Made by a program: the position numbers and the translations under genes | Assembly (NCBI GenBank): GCA_050742975.1 | Contig: JBOGDQ010000070.1 | Span: 21,485 to 85,484, forward strand | Direction: 5' to 3' | Source: JBDTGE01 sp050742975 | Lineage (GTDB): Bacteria > Actinomycetota > Actinomycetes > Mycobacteriales > Jatrophihabitantaceae | Length of the DNA: 64,000 bases | In this document: piece by piece, positions 1 to 9,091 of the stretch | Layout of the letters: each line of letters begins with the position of its first letter | Position numbering within the stretch: the first letter of the stretch is position 1 | Notes under the pieces: model-generated | Told to the model about the DNA's origin: nothing | Database searches by the model: none | Seen by the model: the letters and a program-made list of their open reading frames with translations, nothing else

Positions 1-1446
1 TGGCGCCACATCGAGAACGTGCACAACGACATGCGCGATGACGAGACGGTGGCCGGCATCGTGGTCACGTCGCGGGACGTCAGCGAGCGGGTCGCGCTGG
101 AGGAGCAGTTGCGGCACAGCGCGTTGCACGACGACCTGACCGGATTGGCCAACCGCGTCCTGTTCGCGGACCGCGTCGAGCACGCGATGAGCCGGCGCGT
201 GGGTGTCACGACCACGCCTGCGGTCATCTTCCTCGACCTCGACGACTTCAAGGCCGTCAACGACGCGCTCGGCCATCGTGTCGGCGACGAGCTGCTGGTC
301 GTCGTGGCCCAGCGACTGAGTGCGGGCGTCCGGGACAGCGACACCGTCGCCCGGCTGGGCGGCGACGAGTTCGCGGTGCTGGTCGAGGACCTGGACGCCG
401 CGTCCTGTGCACGCATGCTGCAGCGGGTGCAGGAGTCGTTGCGCCGTCCGGTGGAACTCGACGGTCGCGAGCTGACCGTTCGGGCGAGCCTCGGCATCGC
501 CCGCGCCGTCACCGCCACGGACGCGGGCAGCCTGCTGGCCAATGCCGACCTCGCGATGTATGCGGCGAAGGCGGCCGGAAAGGACACCTTGCTCGAGTTC
601 ACCGCGGACCTGGGCGAGGACGCCCTGCGGCGCCTGCAGATCAAGACCGAGCTGCAGCAGGCGCTGCGCGTCGGGGAGATCCGCACGTACTTCCAGCCGA
701 CGGTCACCCTCGCGACCGGTGAGCTCAGCGGGTTCGAGGCACTGGTCCGGTGGGAGCATCCGCGCCGCGGGACCGTCGCGCCGCTGGAGTTCATCCCGCT
801 CGCCGAGCAGACGGGGCAGATCGTCCAGATCGGCCGGCACGTCTTGCGCGATGCGTGCCAGTCACTCGCCGGATGGCACCGGGCGCACCCGCAGTACGCG
901 CACCTGACGGTCGCGGTGAACCTGTCCGCCCGCGAGCTGCAGGAGCCCGACCTGGTGCAGGCCGTCACGGCGGAACTGAGCCGGTCCGGTCTCGCGCCGG
1001 ACAAGCTGACGCTCGAGGTCACCGAGAGCCTGTTCATGACCGACACGGTGCAGGCGAAGCGTCAACTGGCCGCGCTGCGCAGCATCGGCGTCCTCGTTGC
1101 GATCGACGACTTCGGCACCGGGTACTCGTCGCTGAGCTACCTCGAAGAGCTGCCGGCCGACATCGTCAAGATCGACAAGTCGTTCGTGGACCGGCTCACC
1201 ACCGGCCAGCCGAACGTGCTCGTCGAGACGATCACCCAGCTCGGCGCAGCGCTCGGGCTGCGTACGGTCGCAGAGGGGATCGAGCACAACTCGCAGGCCG
1301 AGATCCTGCGCGAGCTGGGCTGCGACCTCGGCCAGGGTTACCTCTACTCGCGTCCGGTGCCCCCCCACGAGATCGACGCACTGCTCGGCATCCGACGTCC
1401 GATGGCGCGACGACGCGTCCCCACCGGCGCCGTCCGCGTCGCCTGA
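1..1446 (+). CDS. GGDEF-EAL cyclic-di-GMP protein, 5' end outside window
   Basis: This gene turns over the second messenger cyclic-di-GMP. The reading frame is open from base 1, and the first ~35 residues look like the tail of a PAS/PAC sensor domain (TSRDVSERVALEEQL), so the true start lies upstream. A diguanylate cyclase domain follows with an intact RLGGDEF motif near base 355. A phosphodiesterase domain follows with FEALVRWEHP, TLEVTES and IDDFGTGYSSLSYL. Because both catalytic signatures are present, the protein could make and break c-di-GMP; the net activity cannot be read from sequence. It ends with a short Arg-rich tail. Confidence 0.93.
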   Translation, partial: WRHIENVHNDMRDDETVAGIVVTSRDVSERVALEEQLRHSALHDDLTGLANRVLFADRVEHAMSRRVGVTTTPAVIFLDLDDFKAVNDALGHRVGDELLVVVAQRLSAGVRDSDTVARLGGDEFAVLVEDLDAASCARMLQRVQESLRRPVELDGRELTVRASLGIARAVTATDAGSLLANADLAMYAAKAAGKDTLLEFTADLGEDALRRLQIKTELQQALRVGEIRTYFQPTVTLATGELSGFEALVRWEHPRRGTVAPLEFIPLAEQTGQIVQIGRHVLRDACQSLAGWHRAHPQYAHLTVAVNLSARELQEPDLVQAVTAELSRSGLAPDKLTLEVTESLFMTDTVQAKRQLAALRSIGVLVAIDDFGTGYSSLSYLEELPADIVKIDKSFVDRLTTGQPNVLVETITQLGAALGLRTVAEGIEHNSQAEILRELGCDLGQGYLYSRPVPPHEIDALLGIRRPMARRRVPTGAVRVA

Positions 1447-1473
1447 CGACCCACGATCACAAGGAGATCACCC

Positions 1474-1908
1474 ATGTACCGGTTCAGTCGCTCGCCGGCG
1501 AGCATCTTCGCCGTCGTCTTCGGCATCGCCTACCTCGCCACGGGCATCGCGGGATTCGCGGTCACCGGGTTCAGCGGCTTCGCGAGCATGGACGGCCCCC
1601 GCTTGCTGGGCCTGTTCATGGTGAACCCGCTGCATAACCTCGTGCACATCGCGATCGCCGCGGTGTGGCTCGTGACCGCTCCGTGGCACCAGGCCGCGCG
1701 CATCGCGAACCTGGCCATCGGCACCACTCTCGGGCTGGTGACCGTGCTGGGGTTCGCGCACGTGCTGACCTTCCTCAGCATTCACAGCCTCGGCGATCCG
1801 GACAATTTCCTGCACCTCATGTCGGCCACGCTCGCGCTGTACTTCGGCTCCATCGGCGCCGAGCGGCTCGCCACCGATCCGGTCGCGCACGCGGATCTCG
1901 GCGTCTGA
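1474..1908 (+). CDS. DUF4383 membrane protein
   Basis: A 144-residue integral membrane protein with four hydrophobic segments and the NPLHNLVHI motif typical of DUF4383. Its function is unknown. The start is supported by an AAGGAG ribosome-binding site 8 nt upstream. It lies 27 bp after the GGDEF-EAL gene on the same strand and may be cotranscribed with it. The 286 bp that follow, up to the SOS cassette, hold no convincing gene. Confidence 0.8.
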   Translation: MYRFSRSPASIFAVVFGIAYLATGIAGFAVTGFSGFASMDGPRLLGLFMVNPLHNLVHIAIAAVWLVTAPWHQAARIANLAIGTTLGLVTVLGFAHVLTFLSIHSLGDPDNFLHLMSATLALYFGSIGAERLATDPVAHADLGV

Positions 1909-2169
1909 ACCGGCCGACGCCGGCTGCGCATTCATTACCGCGAGGTCGTGGCCATGACCCACGGACTCGGGCTCGCGTGTAGTGCCTTCGGGCAACGTGG
2001 GTCGTCCTGAGTTGTATTACGCCCGTAAGACAGTTCGCACATTGCATCCTCTCGTCCCCGCCGGATTCCGGTCGCAGTGAGAGTTCCCTGCTTCGTCCCG
2101 GCCAGCCTCGTGGTCGATCTGGGTCGCCGTTCGACGTCGACGACGAAATTGGCCCACCCTTGCCATATG

Positions 2170-2183
2170 CGAACATTTGTTCG
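2170..2183. promoter_or_regulatory. LexA (SOS) box
   Basis: CGAACATTTGTTCG is a perfect match to the actinobacterial LexA operator CGAAC-N4-GTTCG. It is immediately followed by a -10-like TATGGT at 2186-2191. It sits just upstream of the imuB-dnaE2 cassette, which is LexA-controlled in mycobacteria. Any TTG start at 2177 would fall inside the operator, so the first gene must begin further downstream. Confidence 0.9.
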
Positions 2184-2194
2184 ACTATGGTCGT

Positions 2195-2509
2195 GTGCTT
2201 GATGTTGTCATCCGCCGAGTCGACGGCGTGCCCGTCCCGGTCCGCGCCGGGCCGCGGCTACTGCCGGTCCATCCCGCGCTGCTGGACGCGTTCGACGTGG
2301 TGGCGGTCCGGCCACCACGGCAACTGACCGCGGCGGCCATGCACCAGCTAGCGGCCCGAGTCCGGCTGCGCGAGGTGGTGCTCGTGCCCTACCTCGCTGG
2401 AGTGGCGGACTGGTCCGGGACCGACGTCCGGTTGACGGTGAGCGATGGGCGGTGGTTCGGCACCGAGGACGGGTACGGGCGGTTGCGACAGCGGCGGGGT
2501 GTGATGTGA
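2195..2509 (+). CDS. Small SOS-cassette protein in the imuA' position
   Basis: A 104-residue protein from GTG 2195, rich in Val, Arg and Pro. It has no RecA-like ATP-binding motif. In the mutasome operon this slot is normally held by ImuA' (~240 aa, RecA-like). The C-terminal stretch (GVADWSGTDVRL, DGRWFGTEDGYGRL) faintly resembles the end of ImuA'-type proteins, so it may be a reduced ImuA' or an unrelated accessory factor. The start is chosen because it lies just after a -10-like TATGGT, which suggests a leaderless or nearly leaderless message. Its stop overlaps the imuB start (GTGA), indicating translational coupling. Confidence 0.6.
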   Translation: MLDVVIRRVDGVPVPVRAGPRLLPVHPALLDAFDVVAVRPPRQLTAAAMHQLAARVRLREVVLVPYLAGVADWSGTDVRLTVSDGRWFGTEDGYGRLRQRRGVM

Positions 2510-4017
2510 CCGCACCTCGCATGATCGCGGTGTGGTGTCCGGACTGGCCGGTGACCGCCGCCGGCGCGGACCCTGCGGAGCCGGTCGCGGTGTTCGTCGC
2601 CAACCGGGTAGTGGCCTGCTCGCATCCGGCACGGGCCGAGGGAGTGCGCCGCGGTCAGCGGCGCCGGGAGGCGCAGGCTCGCTGCCCGCAGCTGCGGGTC
2701 CTGGCCCGGGACGAGGCGGCCGAAGCGCGCGCGTTCGAGCCGGTCGTGGTCGCCCTGGAGTCGATCGCTCCCGGGGTCGAAATCGTCCGGCCGGGGCTCG
2801 CGCTGATCGGCGCCCGCGGGCCGACGCGGTACTTCGGCAGCGAGGACGGCGTCCTAGTCGCGTTGTCCCGTGCGATCGCCGCCTGGGCGTCCGATGTGCA
2901 GCTCGGGGTGGCCGACGGCGCGTTCGCCGCCGAGCAGGCGGCGCGGCAGGGCGTGGTCGTGGCGGCGGGCGGGTCGCCGGAGTTCCTCGCCGGCCTGCCG
3001 ATCGCCGCGCTCGGCCGGCCGGTGCTGGCCGACCTGTTGCGCCGGCTCGGCATCGGCACGCTCGGCGACTTCGCCGCGTTGCCCGCGCGGGACGTGCTGG
3101 CCCGGTTCGGCCCGGACGGTTCCCGGGCACACCGGCACGCGGCCGCGCGCGAGGACAGGCCGGTCGCCGCCCGGCGACCACCGGCCGAGCTCGACGCCGT
3201 TCTCGACCTGGACGCGGCGATCGACCGGGTCGACACGATGGCGTTCACCGCGCGCGGCACGGTCGAACGGTTCATCGACACGCTCGCCGCGCACGGACTG
3301 GCGTGCAGCTGCTTCGAGTTGCAGCTGTGCACCGACCGCGGCGAACAGACCGTCCGCCGCTGGCGGCACACCGGCGTGCTCACCCCGGTCGACGTCGTCG
3401 ACCGGTTGCGCTGGCAGCTCGAAGCGTGGCAGCCGGGCAGCGAGGTGACCCGGCTGCGGCTGATCCCGGTGGAGACGGTCCCGGTCGGCGCGCACCAGCA
3501 GGGACTGTGGGGTGGCGCGGGCGACGGGGACGAGCGGGCGCGTCGCGCGCTGTCCAGGGTGCAGACGCTGCTCGGCCCGGGCTCGGTGCTGGTTCCGATC
3601 GTCCAGGGCGGACGCACGCCAGCCGAGCGCACCCGCTACGTCCCGTGGGGGGACGACCCGGCGCCTCGCCGGTCACCGGTCGAGCCCTGGCCCGGACGGC
3701 TGCCCGCACCGGCGCCGTCGGTGCTGCTCGACCCGCCCCGTCCGGTCCAGGTGCTGGACGCGGCCGGAATCCCGGTCCGGGTCACCGACACCGGAGCGGT
3801 TCCCGCCGCACCGACCCGGCTGGTGGACGGCGCGCAGCGGCCCGTGCCGATCACGTCCTGGGCCGGGCCGTGGCCGCTCGACGAACGGTGGTGGGACGCC
3901 GCCGCCACGACCCGGGTCGCGCTGCTCCAACTCGTCGACGTCCGGGGCCGGGCCTACCTCGCGAGCTACCGACTCGACGGAGGTGGCCGGTGGACCCTCG
4001 ACGCGGTGTACGACTGA
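2506..4017 (+). CDS. imuB: ImuB, Y-family-like mutasome adaptor
   Basis: ImuB is a non-catalytic Y-family polymerase homologue that links DnaE2 to the sliding clamp during SOS translesion synthesis. The 503-residue product opens with MIAVWCPDWPV and continues through a DinB-like fold (ARAEGVRRGQRRREAQ) lacking a clear pair of catalytic acidic residues, as expected for ImuB. A long Pro/Arg-rich C-terminal domain follows. GTG 2506 overlaps the upstream stop; ATG 2521 is an alternative start. dnaE2 begins 26 bp downstream, and the shared LexA box at 2170 implies damage induction of the whole set. Confidence 0.9.
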   Translation: MTAPRMIAVWCPDWPVTAAGADPAEPVAVFVANRVVACSHPARAEGVRRGQRRREAQARCPQLRVLARDEAAEARAFEPVVVALESIAPGVEIVRPGLALIGARGPTRYFGSEDGVLVALSRAIAAWASDVQLGVADGAFAAEQAARQGVVVAAGGSPEFLAGLPIAALGRPVLADLLRRLGIGTLGDFAALPARDVLARFGPDGSRAHRHAAAREDRPVAARRPPAELDAVLDLDAAIDRVDTMAFTARGTVERFIDTLAAHGLACSCFELQLCTDRGEQTVRRWRHTGVLTPVDVVDRLRWQLEAWQPGSEVTRLRLIPVETVPVGAHQQGLWGGAGDGDERARRALSRVQTLLGPGSVLVPIVQGGRTPAERTRYVPWGDDPAPRRSPVEPWPGRLPAPAPSVLLDPPRPVQVLDAAGIPVRVTDTGAVPAAPTRLVDGAQRPVPITSWAGPWPLDERWWDAAATTRVALLQLVDVRGRAYLASYRLDGGGRWTLDAVYD

Positions 4018-4043
4018 GTTCGCCGAGCCAGGCGTAGGTACCG

Positions 4044-7000
4044 ATGGGCTGGCACAACCCCGACGTCACGTGGCGGGAACTGGAGCGGCGGCTGTCCGGC
4101 CGGCCGATCGAGGACCGCGGCCCGGTCTCGCGCAAGCGGGTACCACCACCAGCTCCGTCTACCCGCCGCCGAGTCAAGGCGCCACGCTATGCCGAACTGC
4201 ATGCCCACTCGTCGTTCAGCCACCTGGACGGCGCGTCCACCCCGGAGGAGCTGGCCGCGGCCGCCGCCGAACTCGGCCTGTCCGCACTAGCGATCACCGA
4301 CCACGACGGCATGTACGGCGCGCCCCGGTTCGCCGCCGCCGCGGCACAGCAACAACCGCCGCTGCCGACGATCTTCGGCGCCGAGCTCTCCTGCGATCTC
4401 CTCCCACCCGTCACCACAACCGGCCGACTTGTCGGCGCCCGGTCCGCGATGCCCGACCCACCCGGCCGGCACCTGCTCGTGCTCGCCCGCGACCCGACTG
4501 GGTACGCGAGCCTGTGCCGGGGCATCAGCCGGGCTCAACTGCGTGGCGGCGCCAAGGGTCACCCGGTCTACGACTGGGACGAGTTCGCCGATCTCGCCGA
4601 CGGTCACTGGCTGGTGCTGACCGGCTGTCGCAAGGGCCCGGTGCGCCAAGCCCTCGACGTCGGTCAATACGGCACGTTCGCCCTCGATCCCGCCCGCCGG
4701 GCGCTGGCCGAGCTGGTCGACCGGTTCGGCCGCGACAACGTCGCGGTGGAGTTGACCTACGCCCGCGAGCCGCTGGCCGACGAGCGCTACGACGTGCTGG
4801 CCCAGCTGGCCGGCGAAGCCGGCCTGCCGATCGTGGCGACAACCGGCGCGCACTACCACACCCCGGCCCGCCGCCGGCTGGCCACCGCGCTGGCCGCGGT
4901 ACGAGCACGCTGCAGCCTGGACGAGCTGGACGGCTGGCTGCCGGCCTGGGCCGACGCCCGGCTGCGGTCAGGAGCCGAGCTGGCCGAGCGATTCGCCCGC
5001 TGGCCCGGCGCGGTCGAGCACGCCGCCCGGCTGGGCGACGAACTCGCCTTCGACCTGCGACTGGTCGCCCCCAACCTGCCGCCGTTCCCCGTCCCGGGGG
5101 GATTCGCCGACGAGATGGCCTACCTGCGCCACCTCACCTACGCCGGTGCCGCCGAGCGGTACGGCACGCCGCTCGACGAGAAGGTCCGTGCTCGGCTCGA
5201 ACACGAGCTGGCTGTCATCGCCGACCGCGACTTTCCCGGCTACTTCCTCGTCGTCTGGGACATCACGAAGTTCTGCCGGGACAACGGCATCCTCTGCCAA
5301 GGCCGCGGCTCGGCGGCCGGCTCGGCAGTCTGCTACGCGCTGGAGGTCACCGCAATCGACCCGGTCGGCTTCGACCTGCTCTTCGAGCGCTTTCTCGCTC
5401 CCGACCGTACCGAAGCCCCGGACATCGACATTGACATCGAGTCCGGGCAACCGCGAGAGGATGTCATCCAGTACGTCTACCGCAAGCACGGCCGGGAGTA
5501 CGCCGCGCAGGTGGCGAACGCGATCACCTACCGCCCCAAGATCGCCGTCCGGGACATCGCCCGCGCGCTGGGCTACTCGCCGGGACAGCAGGACGCGTGG
5601 AGCAAGCAGATCGAGCAGGGTTACTGGACCGATGATGCCGCGCCGAGCACCGGCTGCCCGGACGGCGACATCCCTCCGCTCGTTCGCGAACTGGCCACCG
5701 AGCTGACGGTCACCGGCCAGCCGCGACACCTCGGCATCCACTCCGGTGGCATGGTCATCTGCGACCGGCCGATCATCGACGTCTGCCCGGTCGAGTGGGC
5801 CCGGATGCCGGACCGCAGCGTGCTGCAGTGGGACAAGGACGACTGCGAGTACGCCGGGCTGGTGAAGTTCGACCTGCTCGGTCTCGGCATGCTCAGCGCG
5901 CTGCGGCAGTGTTTCGAGCTGATCGAGTCCTGGCACGGCGAGCACTACGAACTCGCCACGATCCCGAAGGAGCAGCCGTGTGTCTACGAGATCCTCGGCC
6001 GGGCAGACACCGTGGGGGTGTTCCAGGTCGAGTCCCGAGCCCAGATGCAGGCGCTGCCCCGGCTGCGCCCCAAGAAGTTCTACGAACTGGCGATTCAGGT
6101 CGCGATGATCCGCCCCGGCCCCATCCAGGGTGGCGCGGTGCATCCGTACATCCGCCGTAAGAACAGCCAAGAAGACATCACCTACCCGCACCCACTGCTG
6201 AAACCCGCGCTGGAGCGCACCCTCGGTGTGCCGCTGTTCCAGGAGCAGTTGATGGAGATCGCTGTCCACGGTGCCGGCTTCAGCCCGGCCGAGGCCGACC
6301 AACTGCGCCGGGCGATGGGCTCCAAGCGCGGCGTCGAACGCATCGACGCGATGGAGGCGCGGCTGTACGACGGCCTCGCCGACCATGGCATCACCGACGC
6401 GGTCGCCGGCGACATCGTCAACCGGGTCAAGGCCTTCGCCTCGTTCGGGTTCGCGGAGAGCCACGCACTGTCGTTCGCGCTACTCGTCTACGCCTCGGCC
6501 TGGCTGAAGCGGCACTACCCGGCCGCGTTCCTTGCCGCGTTGCTCAACTCCCAGCCGATGGGCTTCTACTCACCGCAGACGCTCGTGCACGACGCCAAGC
6601 GACACGGCATCGAGGTGCATCGCCCCGACGTCAACCGCTCCGCCACGAGAGCGGCGCTGGAGACGGGCACCGGCTCGCGGCAGTGCGCCTGCGAGCACGG
6701 CAACGTCATCCAACCTGCGGTACGTCTGGGGCTGTCCGGCGTGCGCACCGTCGACACCGAGGTCGCCGACCGGATCGTCGCCGAACGCGAGGCCCGCGGC
6801 CCGTTCACCTCGATCACCGACCTCGCCCGCCGCGCCGGGGTGTCCGGCGGACAGCTCGAGGCGCTGGCCACCGCAGGGGCGTTCGACGGCCTCGGCCTGC
6901 AGCGCCGGACCGCCCTGTGGATCGCAGGCGGCGCCGCCGACACCGGCCCCGACCAACTCGCCCTGTGTGCCGATCCGGACGTCCCGACGCTGACACCGAT

Positions 7001-7412
7001 GACCGAACCCGAACAACTCATCGCCGACATGTGGGCCACGAGCATCACCCCTGACCGCTACCCCACCGCGCTCATCCGCGGCCGGCTCGACGCGCTCGGC
7101 GTCACCGTCGCCGCGAGGCTGCGCGAGATCCCCGACCGCACCCGAGTCACCGTCGGCGGAGTGGTCACCCACCGACAGCGACCCTCCACCGCCGGCGGCG
7201 TCACCTTCCTCAACTTGGAAGACGAAACCGGCATGGTCAACGTCATCTGCCCGTCCGCCGTGTGGGACCGGCACCGCCGAATTGCCCGCGACTCCGGCGG
7301 CCTGCTCATCCGTGGCCGGCTCGAACGCGCCGGCGACATCGCCAATGTCCTGGCCGAGCGGATCGCCAAGCTCCCGCTGGGCCTGCGCACCCGCTCCCGC
7401 GACTTCCGCTAG
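4044..7412 (+). CDS. dnaE2: Error-prone DNA polymerase DnaE2
   Basis: The C-family polymerase of the inducible mutasome, responsible for damage-induced mutagenesis together with ImuB. The product has 1122 residues. It has an N-terminal PHP domain (YAELHAHSSFSHLDGAS near residue 50, ITDHDGMYG), a polymerase core with GRGSAAGS and the PDIDIDIE acidic motif near residue 458, KFDLLGLGML near 608, and a C-terminal OB fold (FLNLEDETGMVNVI). The gene is last in the SOS cassette. Its 3' end lies about 30 bp before the left boundary of the tRNA-Lys island. Confidence 0.96.
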   Translation: MGWHNPDVTWRELERRLSGRPIEDRGPVSRKRVPPPAPSTRRRVKAPRYAELHAHSSFSHLDGASTPEELAAAAAELGLSALAITDHDGMYGAPRFAAAAAQQQPPLPTIFGAELSCDLLPPVTTTGRLVGARSAMPDPPGRHLLVLARDPTGYASLCRGISRAQLRGGAKGHPVYDWDEFADLADGHWLVLTGCRKGPVRQALDVGQYGTFALDPARRALAELVDRFGRDNVAVELTYAREPLADERYDVLAQLAGEAGLPIVATTGAHYHTPARRRLATALAAVRARCSLDELDGWLPAWADARLRSGAELAERFARWPGAVEHAARLGDELAFDLRLVAPNLPPFPVPGGFADEMAYLRHLTYAGAAERYGTPLDEKVRARLEHELAVIADRDFPGYFLVVWDITKFCRDNGILCQGRGSAAGSAVCYALEVTAIDPVGFDLLFERFLAPDRTEAPDIDIDIESGQPREDVIQYVYRKHGREYAAQVANAITYRPKIAVRDIARALGYSPGQQDAWSKQIEQGYWTDDAAPSTGCPDGDIPPLVRELATELTVTGQPRHLGIHSGGMVICDRPIIDVCPVEWARMPDRSVLQWDKDDCEYAGLVKFDLLGLGMLSALRQCFELIESWHGEHYELATIPKEQPCVYEILGRADTVGVFQVESRAQMQALPRLRPKKFYELAIQVAMIRPGPIQGGAVHPYIRRKNSQEDITYPHPLLKPALERTLGVPLFQEQLMEIAVHGAGFSPAEADQLRRAMGSKRGVERIDAMEARLYDGLADHGITDAVAGDIVNRVKAFASFGFAESHALSFALLVYASAWLKRHYPAAFLAALLNSQPMGFYSPQTLVHDAKRHGIEVHRPDVNRSATRAALETGTGSRQCACEHGNVIQPAVRLGLSGVRTVDTEVADRIVAEREARGPFTSITDLARRAGVSGGQLEALATAGAFDGLGLQRRTALWIAGGAADTGPDQLALCADPDVPTLTPMTEPEQLIADMWATSITPDRYPTALIRGRLDALGVTVAARLREIPDRTRVTVGGVVTHRQRPSTAGGVTFLNLEDETGMVNVICPSAVWDRHRRIARDSGGLLIRGRLERAGDIANVLAERIAKLPLGLRTRSRDFR

Positions 7413-7441
7413 ACCTCGATCCGTGGAGGGCAACCGATTCG

Positions 7442-7488
7442 CGTGGGCCCCGTGGGGCTCGAACCCACAACCTACGGATCAAAAGTCC
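7442..7488 (-). repeat. Left attachment repeat (partial tRNA-Lys 3' end)
   Basis: Forty-seven bases identical to 12691-12737 except one (C at 7480 versus T at 12729). Read on the minus strand it is the tRNA-Lys 3' half from the anticodon stem to the discriminator base. The D-arm and 5' acceptor strand are absent, so it is a duplicated attachment-site scar and not a tRNA gene. Confidence 0.85.
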
Positions 7489-7591
7489 TCGGGTCGGCCA
7501 GCATCACCGCGCGCCAGACAGCCCAAACCCCTGTATTCATGGGACTCCCTCTGACTAGCGCATAGGTGCGTGTCGGTCGCTGTCGCTACCG

Positions 7592-7612
7592 AATGGGTGC
7601 CAAATGGGTGCC
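7592..7612 (+). repeat. Paired AATGGGTGCC repeats, left end of island
   Basis: Two copies of AATGGGTGCC start 11 bp apart (7592-7601, 7603-7612), about 100 bp inside the left attachment repeat. The same sequence occurs twice, in the same orientation, about 75-100 bp inside the right repeat. Integrase arm-type binding sites have this kind of placement; that role is inferred. Confidence 0.5.
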
Positions 7613-7758
7613 GCGCTGGCGGCACTTCTGGTGTAGGAGCTGCACGGCACGGCTGACGCCTGCCGGGTCTCCGACGATCGAGGGGCCGCAGCTAGGCGGT
7701 CGCCCCATCCCAACGCGGGCGCTCGGCAACACCGACCATGCCGTCGGCATTACGCCGA

Positions 7759-8864
7759 AGGCGATCTCCATCTTGGTACCCCAGACTTTCCTCCTGGTCC
7801 GCGAATCCTCAACGACGCCAAGGAAGTTCGGGCCGTCCGATGTCCAGGCTTGCTGGCAGGCTGCGGGCGCCACGTGCAGGCAGCGGCGCGGGGCGGGTCC
7901 GGCCGGCCTTGCGCAGCTGCCGGTAGCGCAACGGTTCGCCACCGACGGCCTGGCGTAGCAGCGTGCGGAACAGCAGGCCTCGGCTGCGTGAGTGGCGATG
8001 GTTGAAACGGAACACCCACTCGTCGAAATAGGGCTGCAGATGCTCGGCGCTGACCGAGCCTTGCACGGTGCCCATCAGCCACCGCTTGACCAGCGAGAAG
8101 ATCCGATGCACCGCGGGTAGCACCTCGTGCGCGGCCAGCCCGGACGCGGCCACCGACGTTCCAAGGTGACGATAGTTCTCCCGCGTCGCAGCAGGGTAGG
8201 CCGACCAGCCCTCGGTGATCACTCGCGAACCGGGCTCGACGTTGTCGGCCAAGAACCCGTTCAACTCCTGCGCGCTCGCGTCCGCGATGATCCCGAGACG
8301 CGCCCGGCCGAAGCCGCCCTCGTCGCGCTCCACGGCGCCAGCGAACAGCACTTTCCCTCGCGCTCCACGCCCAGGCATCCCCGCTCAGGGCCGCCGAGAA
8401 ACGACTCGTCGACCTCGACGTCACCGCGCAGCCGATCATGTCCTGGGCGCACCATCACCGACCGGTACCGGTGCAGCGTCGCCCACGCGGTCTGGTATGA
8501 GCCGAACTCCGTCTCCCGCTGCAACTGCATCGCCGAGATCCCGATCTTGTCGCCGACCATGCGTCACCCAGCAGCGAACCACACCGTCAGCGGCGTGCGC
8601 GTCTTGTCGAAGATCGTGCCCGTCGTGGCTGACACCTTCCGCTGGCAGCCGCCGCACTTGTTGTGTCCATCCGCGAGCCGCCAACCGACACCGCTGCCGC
8701 AGCCCGGGCAAACGAACCCATCGCGCCAGCGCAGCCACTCCAGGTAGTCGGTGCACTTCCCGTCCTCATCGAACCAGGCCCGCAGTTGCGCGTACGACCT
8801 CGGATAGTCGCGCCCAGCAACGATCTTGGACCCCACCGAAGAAGGGTATCAATGGAGACCCCCT
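7759..8864 (-). mobile_element. IS1595-family insertion sequence, decayed
   Basis: An element of about 1.1 kb with imperfect terminal inverted repeats. The left end reads TCTCCATCTTGGTACCC (within 7763-7782) and the right end, read inward, GGGGTCTCCATTGATACCC (8843-8863). It is flanked by the direct repeat TTACGCCGA at 7750-7758 and 8865-8873, matching the 8-bp-class target duplication of the family. The intact flanking repeat shows it arrived by transposition into the island. Its transposase gene is broken. Confidence 0.75.
7809..8836 (-). pseudogene. IS1595-type transposase, nonsense and frameshift
   Basis: The N-terminal part shows the zinc-ribbon pair CPGCGSG...CGGCQ and a fold typical of ISXO2-like DDE transposases. 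An in-frame TGA at 8564-8566 interrupts it after VWFAAG. The same frame then resumes (MVGDKIGISAMQL, VEVDESFLGG). A frameshift near 8380-8400 moves the remainder (ARGKVLFAGAVE, VFRFNHRHSR) to another frame. The second catalytic position reads ITEGWSAY where Asp is usual. The gene is almost certainly non-functional. Confidence 0.82.
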
Positions 8865-9091
8865 TTACGCCGATTAGGCGCCTGGATTAGCCGCTTTGTC
8901 TTGTCTGCAAGCTCGACGTTCTGCGCCGCACTCGCCCTCAGTCCCTTCGTTCCTCCCGGGTGCGCGCGCGGGTCCGGGCCACGCGTTCAGCTCCGCTTCG
9001 TAGCTCAGCCGCACAGAGCGTCGCTCTCATGAGCCGGCCGGCGCTCGTTCAAGTGCACCCGAGGGCTACGGGGCCGAGCTACCCTCCGAGC

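Noticed and set aside
4968..6464. A ~500-codon antisense frame within dnaE2
   Set aside because: Fully inside a convincing DnaE2 gene, with no recognisable motif or ribosome-binding site.
7442..7488. A second tRNA-Lys
   Set aside because: Only the 3' half is present; the D-arm and 5' acceptor strand are missing, so it cannot fold as a tRNA.
8564..8566. In-frame TGA in the transposase as a recoded codon
   Set aside because: A frameshift further on and a non-canonical catalytic residue show general decay; no recoding element is visible.
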